64,000 nucleotides of DNA from Acidimicrobiaceae bacterium (GCA_013044385.1 JABEUN010000064.1:1-64000); one strand, 5' to 3'; counted from the first letter of the stretch, positions 1 through 9,367 are shown. The notes: generated from the letters alone by a model not told the origin. Numbers and translations are program-made.

Positions 1-158
1 GTTATCGGAGCTGGGTAGGAGACAGATGACGCATCGCCGTGGTGGGCCATGTCGCCGAAGGTAAACACCTTCCCATCTGCTGCTGCAAGCATGTATCCCC
101 GCCCGCGATATTTGAGGAGACGGTTGTCAATCTCCGACCTGATCACCTCGTTCACCAT
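1..158 (-). CDS. Repeat-type surface protein, partial at window edge
   Basis: This reading frame runs off the left edge of the window. From an ATG at 158 it encodes about 52 residues with no stop. Residues 22 onward read GYMLAAADGKVFTFGDM, which resembles the short Gly/Asp/Phe-rich repeats (W/Y-x-L-x-x-x-DG-x-x-F-x-FGD) that occur in series in many actinobacterial exported or surface proteins. The frame stays open upstream to a TAG at 219-221, but I see no start codon between that TAG and 158. The true N-terminus may therefore be at 158, or the upstream part may have been disrupted. It is oriented like the Nudix gene just upstream. Its function is unknown and the assignment rests on one repeat unit. 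Confidence 0.4.
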   Translation of the reverse strand, partial: MVNEVIRSEIDNRLLKYRGRGYMLAAADGKVFTFGDMAHHGDASSVSYPAPI

Positions 159-255
159 TATCGCATGCGCTCCATTTCCGTTCGTCGCTGAGTCCGACCC
201 ACTCGCCGTGCCCGTGACCTACGCACACGACTTCACTTGGCCCCTAAAGTGGTGT

Positions 256-1083
256 CTATGGCAGGGGCAGGCTCTCCCCAGGTGCCATATGTGCTGGCTG
301 ACCGTCATCGTATCCAGGATCACCTGGCAGGAGAATCCGCAGGCCATCGGAGTCCCTTATCAGCTTCGGAACAACCAGATCTACGCTCTGGGCCGATCTC
401 GCTGCATCAATGACCTCTTCAACATGGGAGAACCTGCCTATCGCCATCAAGTTCCTCATGGTGGGAAGGATTATCTCCAAGGTGTGCTCGTGGGCTGCCT
501 TGATGGCGTCCAGCGGACTGATCCAAACACTCGAAACGGTCTCGGACATATCGTGCTGTCCAACTTGGCCCTCTGGTGCCCGCGCAACAAAGAAGCGCGT
601 GTCGAACCGTCTCGGCGGACCCTCAGGCGTGATCCAGTGTGCGAAGTAGTTCAGCTCCGATACTGAAAGGCGGATATCCAGACTCTCTAGAATCGACTGG
701 AAATCGGCCTCTCCCGCCAACAGCCTTTCCCTCGCAGAATCCAAGTCAGCCTTGGATGGCATGCTTCCATCTGGTTTAGATCCGACAAGGACACCCGCCT
801 CTTCGAACGCCTCCCGGATGGCGGCAACGTAGTAAGCGAGGCCGCCAGAGTCCACACCTAGGTTGACGGAGGCCGCCTGATCATCAAGTCCATCGCACCG
901 TTCCAGGATCGCAGGTAGGTAGTCTCCGGAATCGACTTTGCCCCCGGGGAACACGTATGCCCCTCCGACAAACTCCAAGTTAAGGTTCCTCTTCAACATG
1001 AGGACCTTCATGACGGCCCCATCCTGGCGGAGTAGCATCACCGTTGCAGCATTCCTGATCTCTACCAAAACCACGCCCCTCAT
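256..1083 (-). CDS. Nudix hydrolase (NUDT19/coenzyme A diphosphatase-like)
   Basis: The product hydrolyses nucleoside diphosphates linked to another moiety; the exact substrate is not visible. The N-terminal strand reads AATVMLLRQ. The Nudix helix lies near residues 90-105 with the core REAFEEAGVLVG, matching REx2EExGxxx. A long insert of about 35 residues separates the GGKVD strand from the helix; such an insert is typical of the larger NUDT7/NUDT19-like branch that often acts on CoA esters. The frame is open to 1104, but ATG at 1083 gives the natural N-terminus MRGVVLVEIRNA. It is divergent from selA, so the roughly 75-bp gap should hold both promoters. The family call is good; the substrate is inferred. 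Confidence 0.8.
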   Translation of the reverse strand: MRGVVLVEIRNAATVMLLRQDGAVMKVLMLKRNLNLEFVGGAYVFPGGKVDSGDYLPAILERCDGLDDQAASVNLGVDSGGLAYYVAAIREAFEEAGVLVGSKPDGSMPSKADLDSARERLLAGEADFQSILESLDIRLSVSELNYFAHWITPEGPPRRFDTRFFVARAPEGQVGQHDMSETVSSVWISPLDAIKAAHEHTLEIILPTMRNLMAIGRFSHVEEVIDAARSAQSVDLVVPKLIRDSDGLRILLPGDPGYDDGQPAHMAPGESLPLP

Positions 1084-1161
1084 GAGATCCGAATCCCACC
1101 ACACTGTCGACCCGAACCCATCACCGGGTGAATTTCCGAATGGGAAGCTATTCTTAGCGTG

Positions 1162-2436
1162 ATGCGTCCGCCTTCAGTCGACAGGCTAGCCCGTTCGATC
1201 GCCCATTTGGGATTGCCCCACGCCCTTTCGGTATCCCAAGCACGCTTGGCTATCGCAGAAGGTCCTCCCTACGATGTCGAGCGACTGGCGAACGAGCTGA
1301 TGGGCCGTCTACCGACCCGCGTGATCAACGCAACAGGCACAATCTTGCACACAAACCTCGCAAGGGCCCCAATCGGCACTTCTGATATCAACTCGCCAAC
1401 CTTCAGAGCATCGAATGTTGAGTTTGACCTGACGAGTGGGATTCGGGGAAACCGGAATCGACCCTTGTCAGAATTACTCCAACCCCTGATCGATGCAGAG
1501 CTTTCCGCAGTCGTCAACAATGGAGCCTCGGCATTACTCCTTGTTCTAGCCACACTCGCCGGATCGGGGTCGGTAATCGTCTCCCGCGGAGAGATGGTCG
1601 AGATAGGAGGCGGCTTCCGAATCCCCGAAGTAGTCGGGAGTTCCGGGTGCCGTCTCATCGAGGTCGGTACTACCAATCGAACGCGATTGTCGGATTACGA
1701 GCAGGCACTTGCCGCGAATCCCGGGGCGCTGATACTCAAGGTCCATCCCTCCAACTACCGAATCGAGGGCTTCACAGAACAGGTACCCGTAAATCAACTA
1801 GCGGGCTTAGGAGTACCCGTAATATACGACATAGGTTCTGGTCTACTGGACAGCAAGATGCCCTGGCTCAAGGCACCACTGTCTGCACTATCCCAGGAAC
1901 CAGCGGTAAAGCAGTCGCTGCGAGATGGCGCCACCGTTGTTACCTTCTCGGGAGACAAGCTGCTCGGCGGACCACAAGCCGGTTTGATCGCTGGAGATGC
2001 AAAAGTAGTCGGAGCATGCTTGACGCACCCCCTCTATCGCGCTCTACGCCCAGGTAGTCACATACTCGAACTTCTCGCTGATACCCTTCTTCGTTATCTC
2101 GACGGTACTGCCACGACGACAATTCCTCTTTGGCAGATGCTCTCAGTCGACATCGCACAGCTAAAGCGACGGGCCGAATCCGTCGGTCTAGGAAGAGTCG
2201 TCGACTCCCAGGCACTCATAGGGGCTGGATCTGCGCCGGGTGCCGTACTGAATTCAATCGGAGTCGTCATCGAAGGCGACCGACGGGCCGAACTACGAAG
2301 TCAGCCAACTCCAATAATTGCCAGAGCTCTGGGGGATGACACCCTATTGGACCTCAGGAGCTACTCCCCCGACGATGATCATCTTGTACGGCGGGCACTT
2401 TTGGAAATGGGTTGCGACAAGGAAGCTACTCAATGA
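1162..2436 (+). CDS. selA: L-seryl-tRNA(Sec) selenium transferase SelA
   Basis: SelA is the PLP enzyme that converts seryl-tRNA(Sec) to selenocysteyl-tRNA(Sec) using selenophosphate. The sequence has the family N-terminal helical region, the glycine-rich NATGTILHTNLARAP segment, and the PLP lysine in FSGDKLLGGPQAG (Lys about 266). At roughly 425 residues it is somewhat shorter than E. coli SelA. GTG at 1159 immediately before ATG 1162 is an equally possible start. selB begins 64 bp after the stop, so the two are probably one operon. Neither selD nor a tRNA-Sec gene was recognised in this window, so the rest of the pathway must lie elsewhere. Confidence 0.93.
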   Translation: MRPPSVDRLARSIAHLGLPHALSVSQARLAIAEGPPYDVERLANELMGRLPTRVINATGTILHTNLARAPIGTSDINSPTFRASNVEFDLTSGIRGNRNRPLSELLQPLIDAELSAVVNNGASALLLVLATLAGSGSVIVSRGEMVEIGGGFRIPEVVGSSGCRLIEVGTTNRTRLSDYEQALAANPGALILKVHPSNYRIEGFTEQVPVNQLAGLGVPVIYDIGSGLLDSKMPWLKAPLSALSQEPAVKQSLRDGATVVTFSGDKLLGGPQAGLIAGDAKVVGACLTHPLYRALRPGSHILELLADTLLRYLDGTATTTIPLWQMLSVDIAQLKRRAESVGLGRVVDSQALIGAGSAPGAVLNSIGVVIEGDRRAELRSQPTPIIARALGDDTLLDLRSYSPDDDHLVRRALLEMGCDKEATQ

Positions 2437-2500
2437 GTTCAACATTCGTCATCAATTGGACTCAGTTCCAAACGAACTTCTCATTAACAAGGACTCCTTC

Positions 2501-4381
2501 GTGCTAGTTGTGGCAACGGCAGGACACGTGGATCATGGCAAGTCCTCACTTGTACGGGCCCTGACCGGTGTGGACCCAGACCGTTTCGCCGAGGAGAAGT
2601 CCAGGGGGATGACTATCGACCTCGGCTTCGCGTCGTTCTCTCAGAATGGGGTCGAGGTTTCATTTGTAGATGTGCCGGGCCACACTAGGTTCATCAAGAA
2701 CATGCTGGCAGGTGTCGGCTCAATGCGTACCGCTTTATTCGTAGTAGCAGCGACGGAGGGATGGAAACCCCAATCCGAAGAGCATCTTCGCATTCTTGAA
2801 CTCCTGAACTTCGAGTTTGGCCTGATCGCCCTAACCAAGATTGACGGCGCCGACCCTTTACTAATCGAATTGGCTCAACTCGAGATCGCCGAGGCAACCG
2901 AAGCCACCTTCCTCAGCTCAGCAGAGGTATTCCCAGTCGACTCGATAACCGGAACCGGCATAGGCGCACTGAAAGCGAGACTGCTCGATCGAGCCGTAAC
3001 TCAGCAGCGCTCCGCAGCTGTGGGACCGACCCGGATCTGGATCGATCGGGCCTTTTCGGTCCGCGGATCCGGTACTGTCGTCACGGGCACTCTCACTGGG
3101 TCATCTCTGTCAACCGGCGCCCAATTGGCTGTAGCTGCAAACGAGCTCCTCCCCAGACCTTCGAGCACAAAGGTGGGCCCGAGACGCTTCTCACGAATTC
3201 TGTTGGACCAGCGTTGGACGCCTTTGGTGAGGGTTCGAAAACTCCAGTCCCATGGGCTTGAGCTTTCACTTGTGGAGCCAGATTCCAGAGTGGCCGTAAA
3301 CCTAAGTGGTATTGACGCGAACCAGCTCTCTCGCGGCGACGCACTTTTCGACCCAAGTAGATGGCTTCTGAGTGCCACCTTCGATGCGACCATCACGGTG
3401 CTACCTAAACTTGGCCACACTGTCAACAGAAAGGGCTCCTACAGCGTGCATCTCGGCTCTGCCGAGTCGAGCGCAAGTATTCGGCTGCTGGATGCATCTA
3501 CCCAGCTAAAGCCCGGCGAAACCGGATTGGCGAGAATCATCATGCCAAGATACTTCCCAATCAGGCCCGGTGATCGCTTCGTTCTCAGAGAGTCGGGGCG
3601 ACATGAGACTATCGGTGGTGGCGAAATACTCGATGTAGTAGTGACCGTTCCGGCCACTCGGGCACGCCCGAGCAAAGACCTCCTGTCAAAACTGAGGGAA
3701 CTGCAGCAGATCGAGATCGAACATCTGCCCAAGTTCACCGAGACTGGCTTTGAGATCGAAAACTTCGAATTCCACCGACTCTCCAACCTCGCAGTCGATC
3801 AAGAATTCGCTGTCTCCACTAGAGCTAGTCTGACCGAAAGAGCTAACAGCGCGGGTCGCGAGGGATTAGATCTGGCCTCACTTAGTCACTTGGAACGGGC
3901 ATTAGCAGAAGCTTCGACTGATCTCGAGGTGATCGACTCGAGGCTGTTCCACGCCGAGTTCGCATCCTTGGCCAGAGACGTGACCAACAGTCCTCTGCTC
4001 TCCCAGCTCGAACAGGCCGGCTTGCATCCACCAGATTTCCCGCCCAAAGAGAGGCCAACACTCCGCCAGCTCGTCAAGGCGGGCCTGGCAGTGGAAACGG
4101 GTGGAACGTACTTTGCAAATAGCGCTGTCGAGGAGGCAAAGCTGCTCCTTTACCGATTAGCGGAGGAGTCCCCGCAAGGCTTTACGGTGTCCGAGGTGCG
4201 CACCCTACTCGACACGACTAGGAAGTACCTAGTTCCACTGCTCGAGTATTTCGACCGTACCGGCATTACTCGGCGAGATGGTGACCTGAGGAGTCTCGGA
4301 CCCGTAGGCGTTCGGGAGAGCAGCAATCACACTGCTGGATCCGTCGAGGACTCAGGTGGAGATAGCTCCGCTCGAGAGTGA
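2501..4381 (+). CDS. selB: Selenocysteine-specific elongation factor SelB
   Basis: SelB is the GTPase that brings selenocysteyl-tRNA to UGA codons followed by a SECIS hairpin. The G1 motif is GHVDHGKSS, followed by the switch region RGMTIDLGFAS, DVPGH (G3) and TKID (G4). EF-Tu-like beta-barrel domains follow, and the C-terminus fits the winged-helix repeats that bind SECIS. The frame is open from 2318, but that would overlap selA by more than 100 bp. GTG at 2501 (VLVVATAGHVDHGK) matches the family N-terminus and has AAGGA at 2489-2493, so I prefer it; this gives 626 residues. The 3' end overlaps the convergent hydrolase by 30 bp. Confidence 0.93.
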   Translation: MLVVATAGHVDHGKSSLVRALTGVDPDRFAEEKSRGMTIDLGFASFSQNGVEVSFVDVPGHTRFIKNMLAGVGSMRTALFVVAATEGWKPQSEEHLRILELLNFEFGLIALTKIDGADPLLIELAQLEIAEATEATFLSSAEVFPVDSITGTGIGALKARLLDRAVTQQRSAAVGPTRIWIDRAFSVRGSGTVVTGTLTGSSLSTGAQLAVAANELLPRPSSTKVGPRRFSRILLDQRWTPLVRVRKLQSHGLELSLVEPDSRVAVNLSGIDANQLSRGDALFDPSRWLLSATFDATITVLPKLGHTVNRKGSYSVHLGSAESSASIRLLDASTQLKPGETGLARIIMPRYFPIRPGDRFVLRESGRHETIGGGEILDVVVTVPATRARPSKDLLSKLRELQQIEIEHLPKFTETGFEIENFEFHRLSNLAVDQEFAVSTRASLTERANSAGREGLDLASLSHLERALAEASTDLEVIDSRLFHAEFASLARDVTNSPLLSQLEQAGLHPPDFPPKERPTLRQLVKAGLAVETGGTYFANSAVEEAKLLLYRLAEESPQGFTVSEVRTLLDTTRKYLVPLLEYFDRTGITRRDGDLRSLGPVGVRESSNHTAGSVEDSGGDSSARE

Positions 4382-5209
4382 GCCATTCGGACTCGCCTTG
4401 CGATATGCGGCAACCCTCATCTTTTCGATCTCGGGAATCACCACCTGATCTATCGATCTCACCTCGGTAAGCATCCAACCGTGCGCTCCAGGAACGACCT
4501 TCGATTCAGCACCTAGAAGCTCCACCATCTTCTTGAACGACCTGAAGCGTATGACACGGTCCATGTCGGAGTGGATGGCGAACGTTGGAATCCCAATTCG
4601 CTTCACTACTCGGAAGGGCTTGGTCAGATCCGCCCGCTGGGCCGCATGGGCCAAGGACATAAGTGGCTGAGAGTCCGGTCCCAGCATTCTGATTACGTCG
4701 CTGGTCACCGATGAGACAGTTCCCGGCAGATCCCTAGTAACCATCAGGTCTGATGGAAATGAGAAGGCCCAGTCAAGTGGAGATCGTCTGCCGCCTTCGT
4801 CGTCAGGCGCGCCGATCGAGTTGGCGAGGATCATTCCGAAGAAAGATTCTGGATGAGAAGCCACCATCTCGGTGGCTATTCCACCACCCAGTGAGTGGCC
4901 AATCACGAACATCGGCTGCTCGGGATCGATCAACTCCAAAAGCCTTGCGGCAACTATACCTACGGTGCGTAAGGTCACGGTAATGTTGGACTTCTCCACC
5001 ACTCGAGCCAGGTCAGGCACGTGAGGCGACACCACCCTGAAGTTTGCCGATCGGAGCCGTCCTATGAGCTTGGTGTAAGCCCTGTAGCTAAGGCCGATTC
5101 CCGGAAGAAGCAGCACGGTACCCTGTCCCGTAGGTGAGTCCCCGTAGTGAACTGTCACTCCAGCGAGCCTGTGGGAATGACCCTCTAACTTTCCGCCAAC
5201 TCTTACCAA
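4352..5209 (-). CDS. Alpha/beta hydrolase
   Basis: This is an alpha/beta-fold hydrolase of unknown substrate. The oxyanion segment is LLLPGIGLSYRAY, the nucleophile elbow is GHSLGGG (Ser near residue 105), the likely acid is in HSDMDRVIRF, and the catalytic His is in GAHGW. At 285 residues it is a normal single-domain enzyme without a signal peptide. The start is a TTG without a clear Shine-Dalgarno site, so the first residues are uncertain. It converges on selB with a 30-bp overlap of coding ends. Esterase, lipase or haloperoxidase-like activities are all possible. Confidence 0.8.
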   Translation of the reverse strand: MVRVGGKLEGHSHRLAGVTVHYGDSPTGQGTVLLLPGIGLSYRAYTKLIGRLRSANFRVVSPHVPDLARVVEKSNITVTLRTVGIVAARLLELIDPEQPMFVIGHSLGGGIATEMVASHPESFFGMILANSIGAPDDEGGRRSPLDWAFSFPSDLMVTRDLPGTVSSVTSDVIRMLGPDSQPLMSLAHAAQRADLTKPFRVVKRIGIPTFAIHSDMDRVIRFRSFKKMVELLGAESKVVPGAHGWMLTEVRSIDQVVIPEIEKMRVAAYRKASPNGSLSSGAIST

Positions 5210-5480
5210 AACCAGACTTCAATCTCTTACGTGCCCCGAATGAGCCCTGCACATCTGAGTTATCGATGAACCTAGCCGTACGGGAGCCTTTCACGCGCCT
5301 TGGTACACATAACAGCTAGAAGATTCGATAGGACAATACGTCCCTTAGAATGCAGTAGAAATGCTCAGCGGATGCTCTAATGCTTCTCAGACTCAATTTA
5401 GTCGAAGCAGATAGTAACCAAGGGGCGCCATTGAGCACAGTTCGCAATTGCGCTGACTAAACAGATCTAGGAGTCTTTGA

Positions 5481-6374
5481 GTGACCGATACCAAAAGAAA
5501 GCCAAGTCCGGCCAAAAGGCCCTCACCCAAGAAGCGCCAAAGCGGACGTGGGGGACTTTTCGTGGGTATGGCACTGATTGCGGTGGTCGCTATCGTCGTG
5601 GTCTTCGTCCTAGTCAGCAGGTCGAATAGTTCGAATTCGACTGCATCCAACTCGGGTTCGAGTCAGTTGGCCCCGCCATCTCTTGTAGCAGCAGTAACTG
5701 GGATACCTAGTTCGACACTGACTTCGATCGGTTACAACTCCAAATTGGTCCCACCGCCAAGTGTCATCAAGTCTCAACCCGCCTTAGTCCAAGGGGGTAA
5801 GCCAGAGATCCTCTACATGGGTGCCGAGTACTGTCCTTACTGTGCGGCAATGCGGTGGCCGATGGTCGTGGCGCTCTCCAGGTTCGGAACCTTCTCTAAA
5901 CTTGGGCTGACTCACTCCTCCACCAGCGACGTCTATCCCGGAACTAACACATTCACCTTCTACGGTTCGACTTACAGCAGCAAGTACATCAGCTTCAGCT
6001 CCGTAGAGGAGACGACTAACACGTTGGTGAACGGGAACTACCCCACACTGCAGATACCAACCAAGGCGCAGCAAAACCTGATAAACAAGTTCGATATCCC
6101 GCCATACTCAAGCACGGCGCAGGGTATTCCGTTCATCGACTTTTCCAACCATTACGTGATATCTGGTGCCAGCTACAATCCACAGATCCTGAGCGGCCTT
6201 ACCTGGGACGCTATCGCAGGTTCGCTGTCTAACCCCGCCACCCTCCCCGCCCAGGGTATTGGCGAGACCGCCAACATGATCACCGGCACTATCTGCAAGC
6301 TCACCAACAATCAGCCGGGCTCGGTCTGCTCAACGCCTCTCATGACCAAAATAGAGAAGACTATTGGAGGCTAA
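5481..6374 (+). CDS. Membrane-anchored thioredoxin-like protein (DUF929 type)
   Basis: The protein has a basic N-terminal tail rich in Lys, Pro and Arg, one membrane segment (about residues 28-48), and a Ser/Asn-rich linker. An exported domain follows with a CPYC motif in [14 protein letters not shown]. The architecture and motif match the DUF929 family, whose members carry a thioredoxin-like CxxC. The C-terminal part holds two more Cys (ICKLTNN and SVCST). GTG at 5481 has GGAG about 10 nt upstream. A VKOR gene follows directly, so I infer that the two form an extracytoplasmic disulfide-forming pair in which this protein passes oxidising equivalents to substrates. Its substrates are unknown. 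Confidence 0.75.
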   Translation: MTDTKRKPSPAKRPSPKKRQSGRGGLFVGMALIAVVAIVVVFVLVSRSNSSNSTASNSGSSQLAPPSLVAAVTGIPSSTLTSIGYNSKLVPPPSVIKSQPALVQGGKPEILYMGAEYCPYCAAMRWPMVVALSRFGTFSKLGLTHSSTSDVYPGTNTFTFYGSTYSSKYISFSSVEETTNTLVNGNYPTLQIPTKAQQNLINKFDIPPYSSTAQGIPFIDFSNHYVISGASYNPQILSGLTWDAIAGSLSNPATLPAQGIGETANMITGTICKLTNNQPGSVCSTPLMTKIEKTIGG

Positions 6375-6381
6375 GAACTCA

Positions 6382-6834
6382 TTGACCCGACCGGACATGA
6401 CCAAGCCAAAGTGGGTCGTCTATTCGAGTTTGGCGCTATCGCTCGTTGGACTTGCGGTCTCGACCTATCTGACAATCGCTCACTTCAATGAGCATGTCGT
6501 ACTAGCTTGCCCAGAGAATTCAACAATCAACTGCCAGAAGGTGACGACTTCGGCCGAATCGCACTTCTTGGGCATCCCAGTGGCGATCCTCGGTCTCTTG
6601 TTCTACATCTTCATGGTAACTGTGAACTTGCCGATGATGTGGCGTAGGTCGAGCCTTGAGATCCCAAGACTCGTGGCTTCTCTCGTTGGAGTCGGCTTCA
6701 TCCTTTGGCTGGTCTATTCAGAGCTGGTATTGATAAAGGCGATCTGCCTCTGGTGCACTTCAATCCACATTACGACCTTGGCGCTATTCCTAGTTCTGCT
6801 GTATGCGCAGGTCACATATAGGACTCTGGATTAG
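6382..6834 (+). CDS. Vitamin K epoxide reductase (VKOR) family protein
   Basis: Bacterial VKOR homologues reoxidise a DsbA-like partner with membrane quinone. The sequence shows the loop cysteines ACPENSTINC, a following Ser (AESHFLGIP), and the active-site CLWC at the start of the last pair of helices, in a four-helix membrane protein of about 150 residues. TTG at 6382 has GGAGG at 6366-6370; ATG at 6397 and TTG at 6364 are alternatives. The gene begins within 10 bp of the stop of the CPYC protein, so the two are almost certainly co-transcribed. That thioredoxin-like protein is its likely redox partner. Confidence 0.87.
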   Translation: MTRPDMTKPKWVVYSSLALSLVGLAVSTYLTIAHFNEHVVLACPENSTINCQKVTTSAESHFLGIPVAILGLLFYIFMVTVNLPMMWRRSSLEIPRLVASLVGVGFILWLVYSELVLIKAICLWCTSIHITTLALFLVLLYAQVTYRTLD

Positions 6835-6837
6835 TTC

Positions 6838-7110
6838 CTAAATTCCAGATCCCTCGGTCGCATGTAGAAGGCCTCGCCTTTCCACCTCGTTCAGACCGCC
6901 CCAGACTCCGGTAATCTCTTTGGTTCTAAGCGCCTGGTCAAGACATTCGACCCGGACGGGGCACCGAGCGCATACCCGCTTAGCACGCTCCTCTCGAAGC
7001 CGTCTCTCAGACCTCCGCTCGCCCTGCATCGGAGGATAGAAGAGTTCCCCGAAGGTACCTTTGCAAGCAGCATGGTCTCTCCAAGTCGAAACTTCAACTT
7101 TTTGTTCCAC
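6838..7110 (-). CDS. WhiB-family iron-sulfur transcription regulator
   Basis: WhiB proteins are actinobacterial regulators holding an O2- and NO-sensitive [4Fe-4S] cluster. The four cluster Cys are C16 (AACKGT), C47, C50 (CARC) and C56 (VECL), followed by the GVWGG turn and a basic C-terminus. The GTG at 7110 has a strong AGGAGG five bases upstream. It is divergent from the two ArsA-like ATPases. In mycobacteria whiB4 also lies beside such a pair (Rv3679/Rv3680), so I infer a WhiB4-like role in redox response. The 3' end is 3 bp from that of the VKOR gene, convergently. Confidence 0.92.
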   Translation of the reverse strand: MEQKVEVSTWRDHAACKGTFGELFYPPMQGERRSERRLREERAKRVCARCPVRVECLDQALRTKEITGVWGGLNEVERRGLLHATEGSGI

Positions 7111-7301
7111 TCGGTCCTCCTGCCAGACACTAGGAATTATGCGGGATTATCCTCCAAGGATCGGTCGTCGAACTCTCCACAGCTTATGATCAACACGCGC
7201 CGAAAATCAAGGATCCATTCTCATTTCACAGTCCGTTCAAACTCCTTGGCCAAGGCCGCCTGATCCGGAGGGTTAGTCAATGAGCCTCGGTCGCTCTAGG
7301 C

Positions 7302-8252
7302 TTGGGGCAAGTGTTGAATACCGGTCTGTCAGACGAAGTACTAGCGATTACACAGGGAGCGAGCATCTGTCTCGTCACCGGCAAGGGAGGCGTGGGTAAG
7401 TCCACATTTTCCCGACTTCTGGCAAATCTCGCAGCTAGAACCTCCAAGAATGTACTTTTGGTAAGACTTAGCGACTTCACCGACCTCGCTCCGATTGATG
7501 CAGATGCGTCTGATCGGCCAGCTGTGGACACCAGCCCCGAGATCTCCTCGAACCGAGGTGGCTACCGAGTCATGAACTTGGAACCAAAAACCGTCCTCAT
7601 CGAGTACCTGATCGACCATGGCCTCGGTTCGGTAGCGTCAAAACTACTTTCAACCGGAATCATCAACGTCGTTGCAACGGCTATTCCGGGAATAAGGGAT
7701 CTGTTGCTGCTGGGGAAATTGAAGCAGCTGGATGCAACCGGTGACTTCGATCTGATTGTCGTAGATCTCCCAGCCTCGGGCCATGCCCTCACCTTCTTGA
7801 CTACACCGGCCGGTCTGCTTGAAATCGCCAGGGTCGGGCCACTTCGAACCCAAGCGGAGGATGTCATGGCGATGCTCGAAGATCACAAAAGAGCAAGTTG
7901 TGTAATTGTGACGATTCCCGAAGAGACACCGGTCACTGAATCGCTCGAACTACTGGATTCGATCAGAACCAGAACTGCACTCAAGGTTGCATCACTAGCA
8001 GTAAATCAGATACTCCCTCATATCGGCGCTTCAAGCCAACCGATCGAGCATTTTGATCCAGATGCACAAAAAGCGTGGGATTTTAGACAGCAGAAGTTCT
8101 CATCCCAAATGCAACAGCTGTCGAGGCTTGTTGACAAGTTCGATGAGACGGTCGTAGCCACAGAGATCGTTGACACCCCCGGTGGCCGACCCGATACAGA
8201 TCAACTCATCGACAGCTTCTCAATCATCAAGCACCGATCGGCGAATCCGTGA
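7302..8252 (+). CDS. ArsA/GET3-like ATPase, first of a pair
   Basis: This is a SIMIBI-class P-loop ATPase with a deviant Walker A, GKGGVGKST (near residue 28), and DLIVVDLPASGHAL as the switch/Walker B region. The family includes arsenite efflux ATPases and tail-anchored-protein targeting factors; here no arsenite-binding Cys pattern or ars gene is present. The next gene encodes a second ATPase with a 4-bp overlap, so the two probably form a heterodimer like mycobacterial Rv3679-Rv3680. Starts at TTG 7302, GTG 7311 or TTG 7314 are all possible. It is divergent from whiB. Confidence 0.8.
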   Translation: MGQVLNTGLSDEVLAITQGASICLVTGKGGVGKSTFSRLLANLAARTSKNVLLVRLSDFTDLAPIDADASDRPAVDTSPEISSNRGGYRVMNLEPKTVLIEYLIDHGLGSVASKLLSTGIINVVATAIPGIRDLLLLGKLKQLDATGDFDLIVVDLPASGHALTFLTTPAGLLEIARVGPLRTQAEDVMAMLEDHKRASCVIVTIPEETPVTESLELLDSIRTRTALKVASLAVNQILPHIGASSQPIEHFDPDAQKAWDFRQQKFSSQMQQLSRLVDKFDETVVATEIVDTPGGRPDTDQLIDSFSIIKHRSANP

Positions 8253-9328
8253 CGGCTTCTGGGCGTACCCTAGCCCAACTTTTTTCGAATAAACGAATTG
8301 TCATCTGTCTTGGTCCAGGTGGAGTCGGCAAAACAACAAGCGCGGCCGCTATTGCCTATGCCGAAGCATCACTGTCCAAGCGCGCCTGTGTCGTGACCAT
8401 CGACCCCGCTAGACGTCTCGCATCAGCGCTCGGATTAGCAGATCTCGGCAACCAGGCGACCCTCGTCACCAAAGTTGGCCATGGTGAACTTTGGGCAACG
8501 ATGCTCGATGCACACGCGACCTTTGACGATATGGTCAGGAAGTACGCAACCTCCACAGAGCAGGTCGACCGGATACTGGGAAACCGCCTCTACCAGAACC
8601 TCACCACTTCCTTGTCGGGCACGCAAGAGTACATGGCTATGGAACGCCTTTACGAACTCTATGAGGATGACCGGTTCGACATAATCGTTGTCGATACGCC
8701 GCCAAGCATCAGTGCCTTGGACTTCCTAGATGCGCCAAAGAGACTGGGAAGCTTCTTGGATAACAGGATCTTCAAGCTGCTGATCAAACCGCCACCTACC
8801 TACCTCAAGCCCCTCAGTGTTGCCACCAGAGCTCTACTCAAGACGATATCCAAGGTGGTTGGTGCGGAGGTGGTCGACGACGCAATTCAGTTCTTTGAGT
8901 CATTTGCCGGGATAGAGGACGGCTTCCGAGAGAGGGCAAACGAGGTCGAGAGGCTACTCGGGTCGGAGGAGACCGGCATAGTAGTAATAACCTCACCCAG
9001 ACCACAACCAATGTCTGAAGCTTCGGGCTTGGCTTCGCGCCTGAGGACGGCGAATCGTCAGGTCAACGCGATTGTCGTCAACAGAATCACACCCGACTTT
9101 GGAGTTCCGCCAGCTCAGACTGATTCTGACGTCGACCCAGTTATCAAAAATTGGCTGGCGCTGGCGGCACAGAGGGTTGCTGATCTCAAGATCAGCTCCG
9201 ATTTGGCCACAGACGGACAGCCGATACTTTTCATAGACGAGATCTTAGGAGAGGTCTCGGATATGGGTGGGATCGAGGCGATCGCTAAGGTCGTAGCCAC
9301 CGTCGAGATGGATCTAGCGGGGGCTTGA
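8249..9328 (+). CDS. ArsA/GET3-like ATPase, second of a pair
   Basis: This partner ATPase has the Walker A GPGGVGKTTSAAA, the segment VTIDPARRLASALGL that is typical of the actinobacterial ArsA-like proteins, and DIIVVDTPPSISALDFL as the switch region. Its start overlaps the preceding stop by 4 bp (GTGA), indicating translational coupling. At 359 residues it is slightly longer than its partner, with a helical middle region that could form a client-binding groove. The probable role is an ATP-driven paired complex linked to the neighbouring WhiB regulon; the client is unknown. Confidence 0.83.
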   Translation: MTASGRTLAQLFSNKRIVICLGPGGVGKTTSAAAIAYAEASLSKRACVVTIDPARRLASALGLADLGNQATLVTKVGHGELWATMLDAHATFDDMVRKYATSTEQVDRILGNRLYQNLTTSLSGTQEYMAMERLYELYEDDRFDIIVVDTPPSISALDFLDAPKRLGSFLDNRIFKLLIKPPPTYLKPLSVATRALLKTISKVVGAEVVDDAIQFFESFAGIEDGFRERANEVERLLGSEETGIVVITSPRPQPMSEASGLASRLRTANRQVNAIVVNRITPDFGVPPAQTDSDVDPVIKNWLALAAQRVADLKISSDLATDGQPILFIDEILGEVSDMGGIEAIAKVVATVEMDLAGA

Positions 9329-9367
9329 TTCGACCATTGGCCCGACCTGCACTACAGTCAATGACTA

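Noticed and set aside
49-666. 205-residue plus-strand open frame at the left edge
   Set aside because: It runs antisense to the Nudix gene and the repeat-protein frame, has no ribosome site, and its translation is arginine/proline-rich without a recognisable motif.
2318-2500. N-terminal extension of SelB
   Set aside because: It would overlap selA by more than 100 bp and does not resemble SelB; GTG 2501 restores the family N-terminus.
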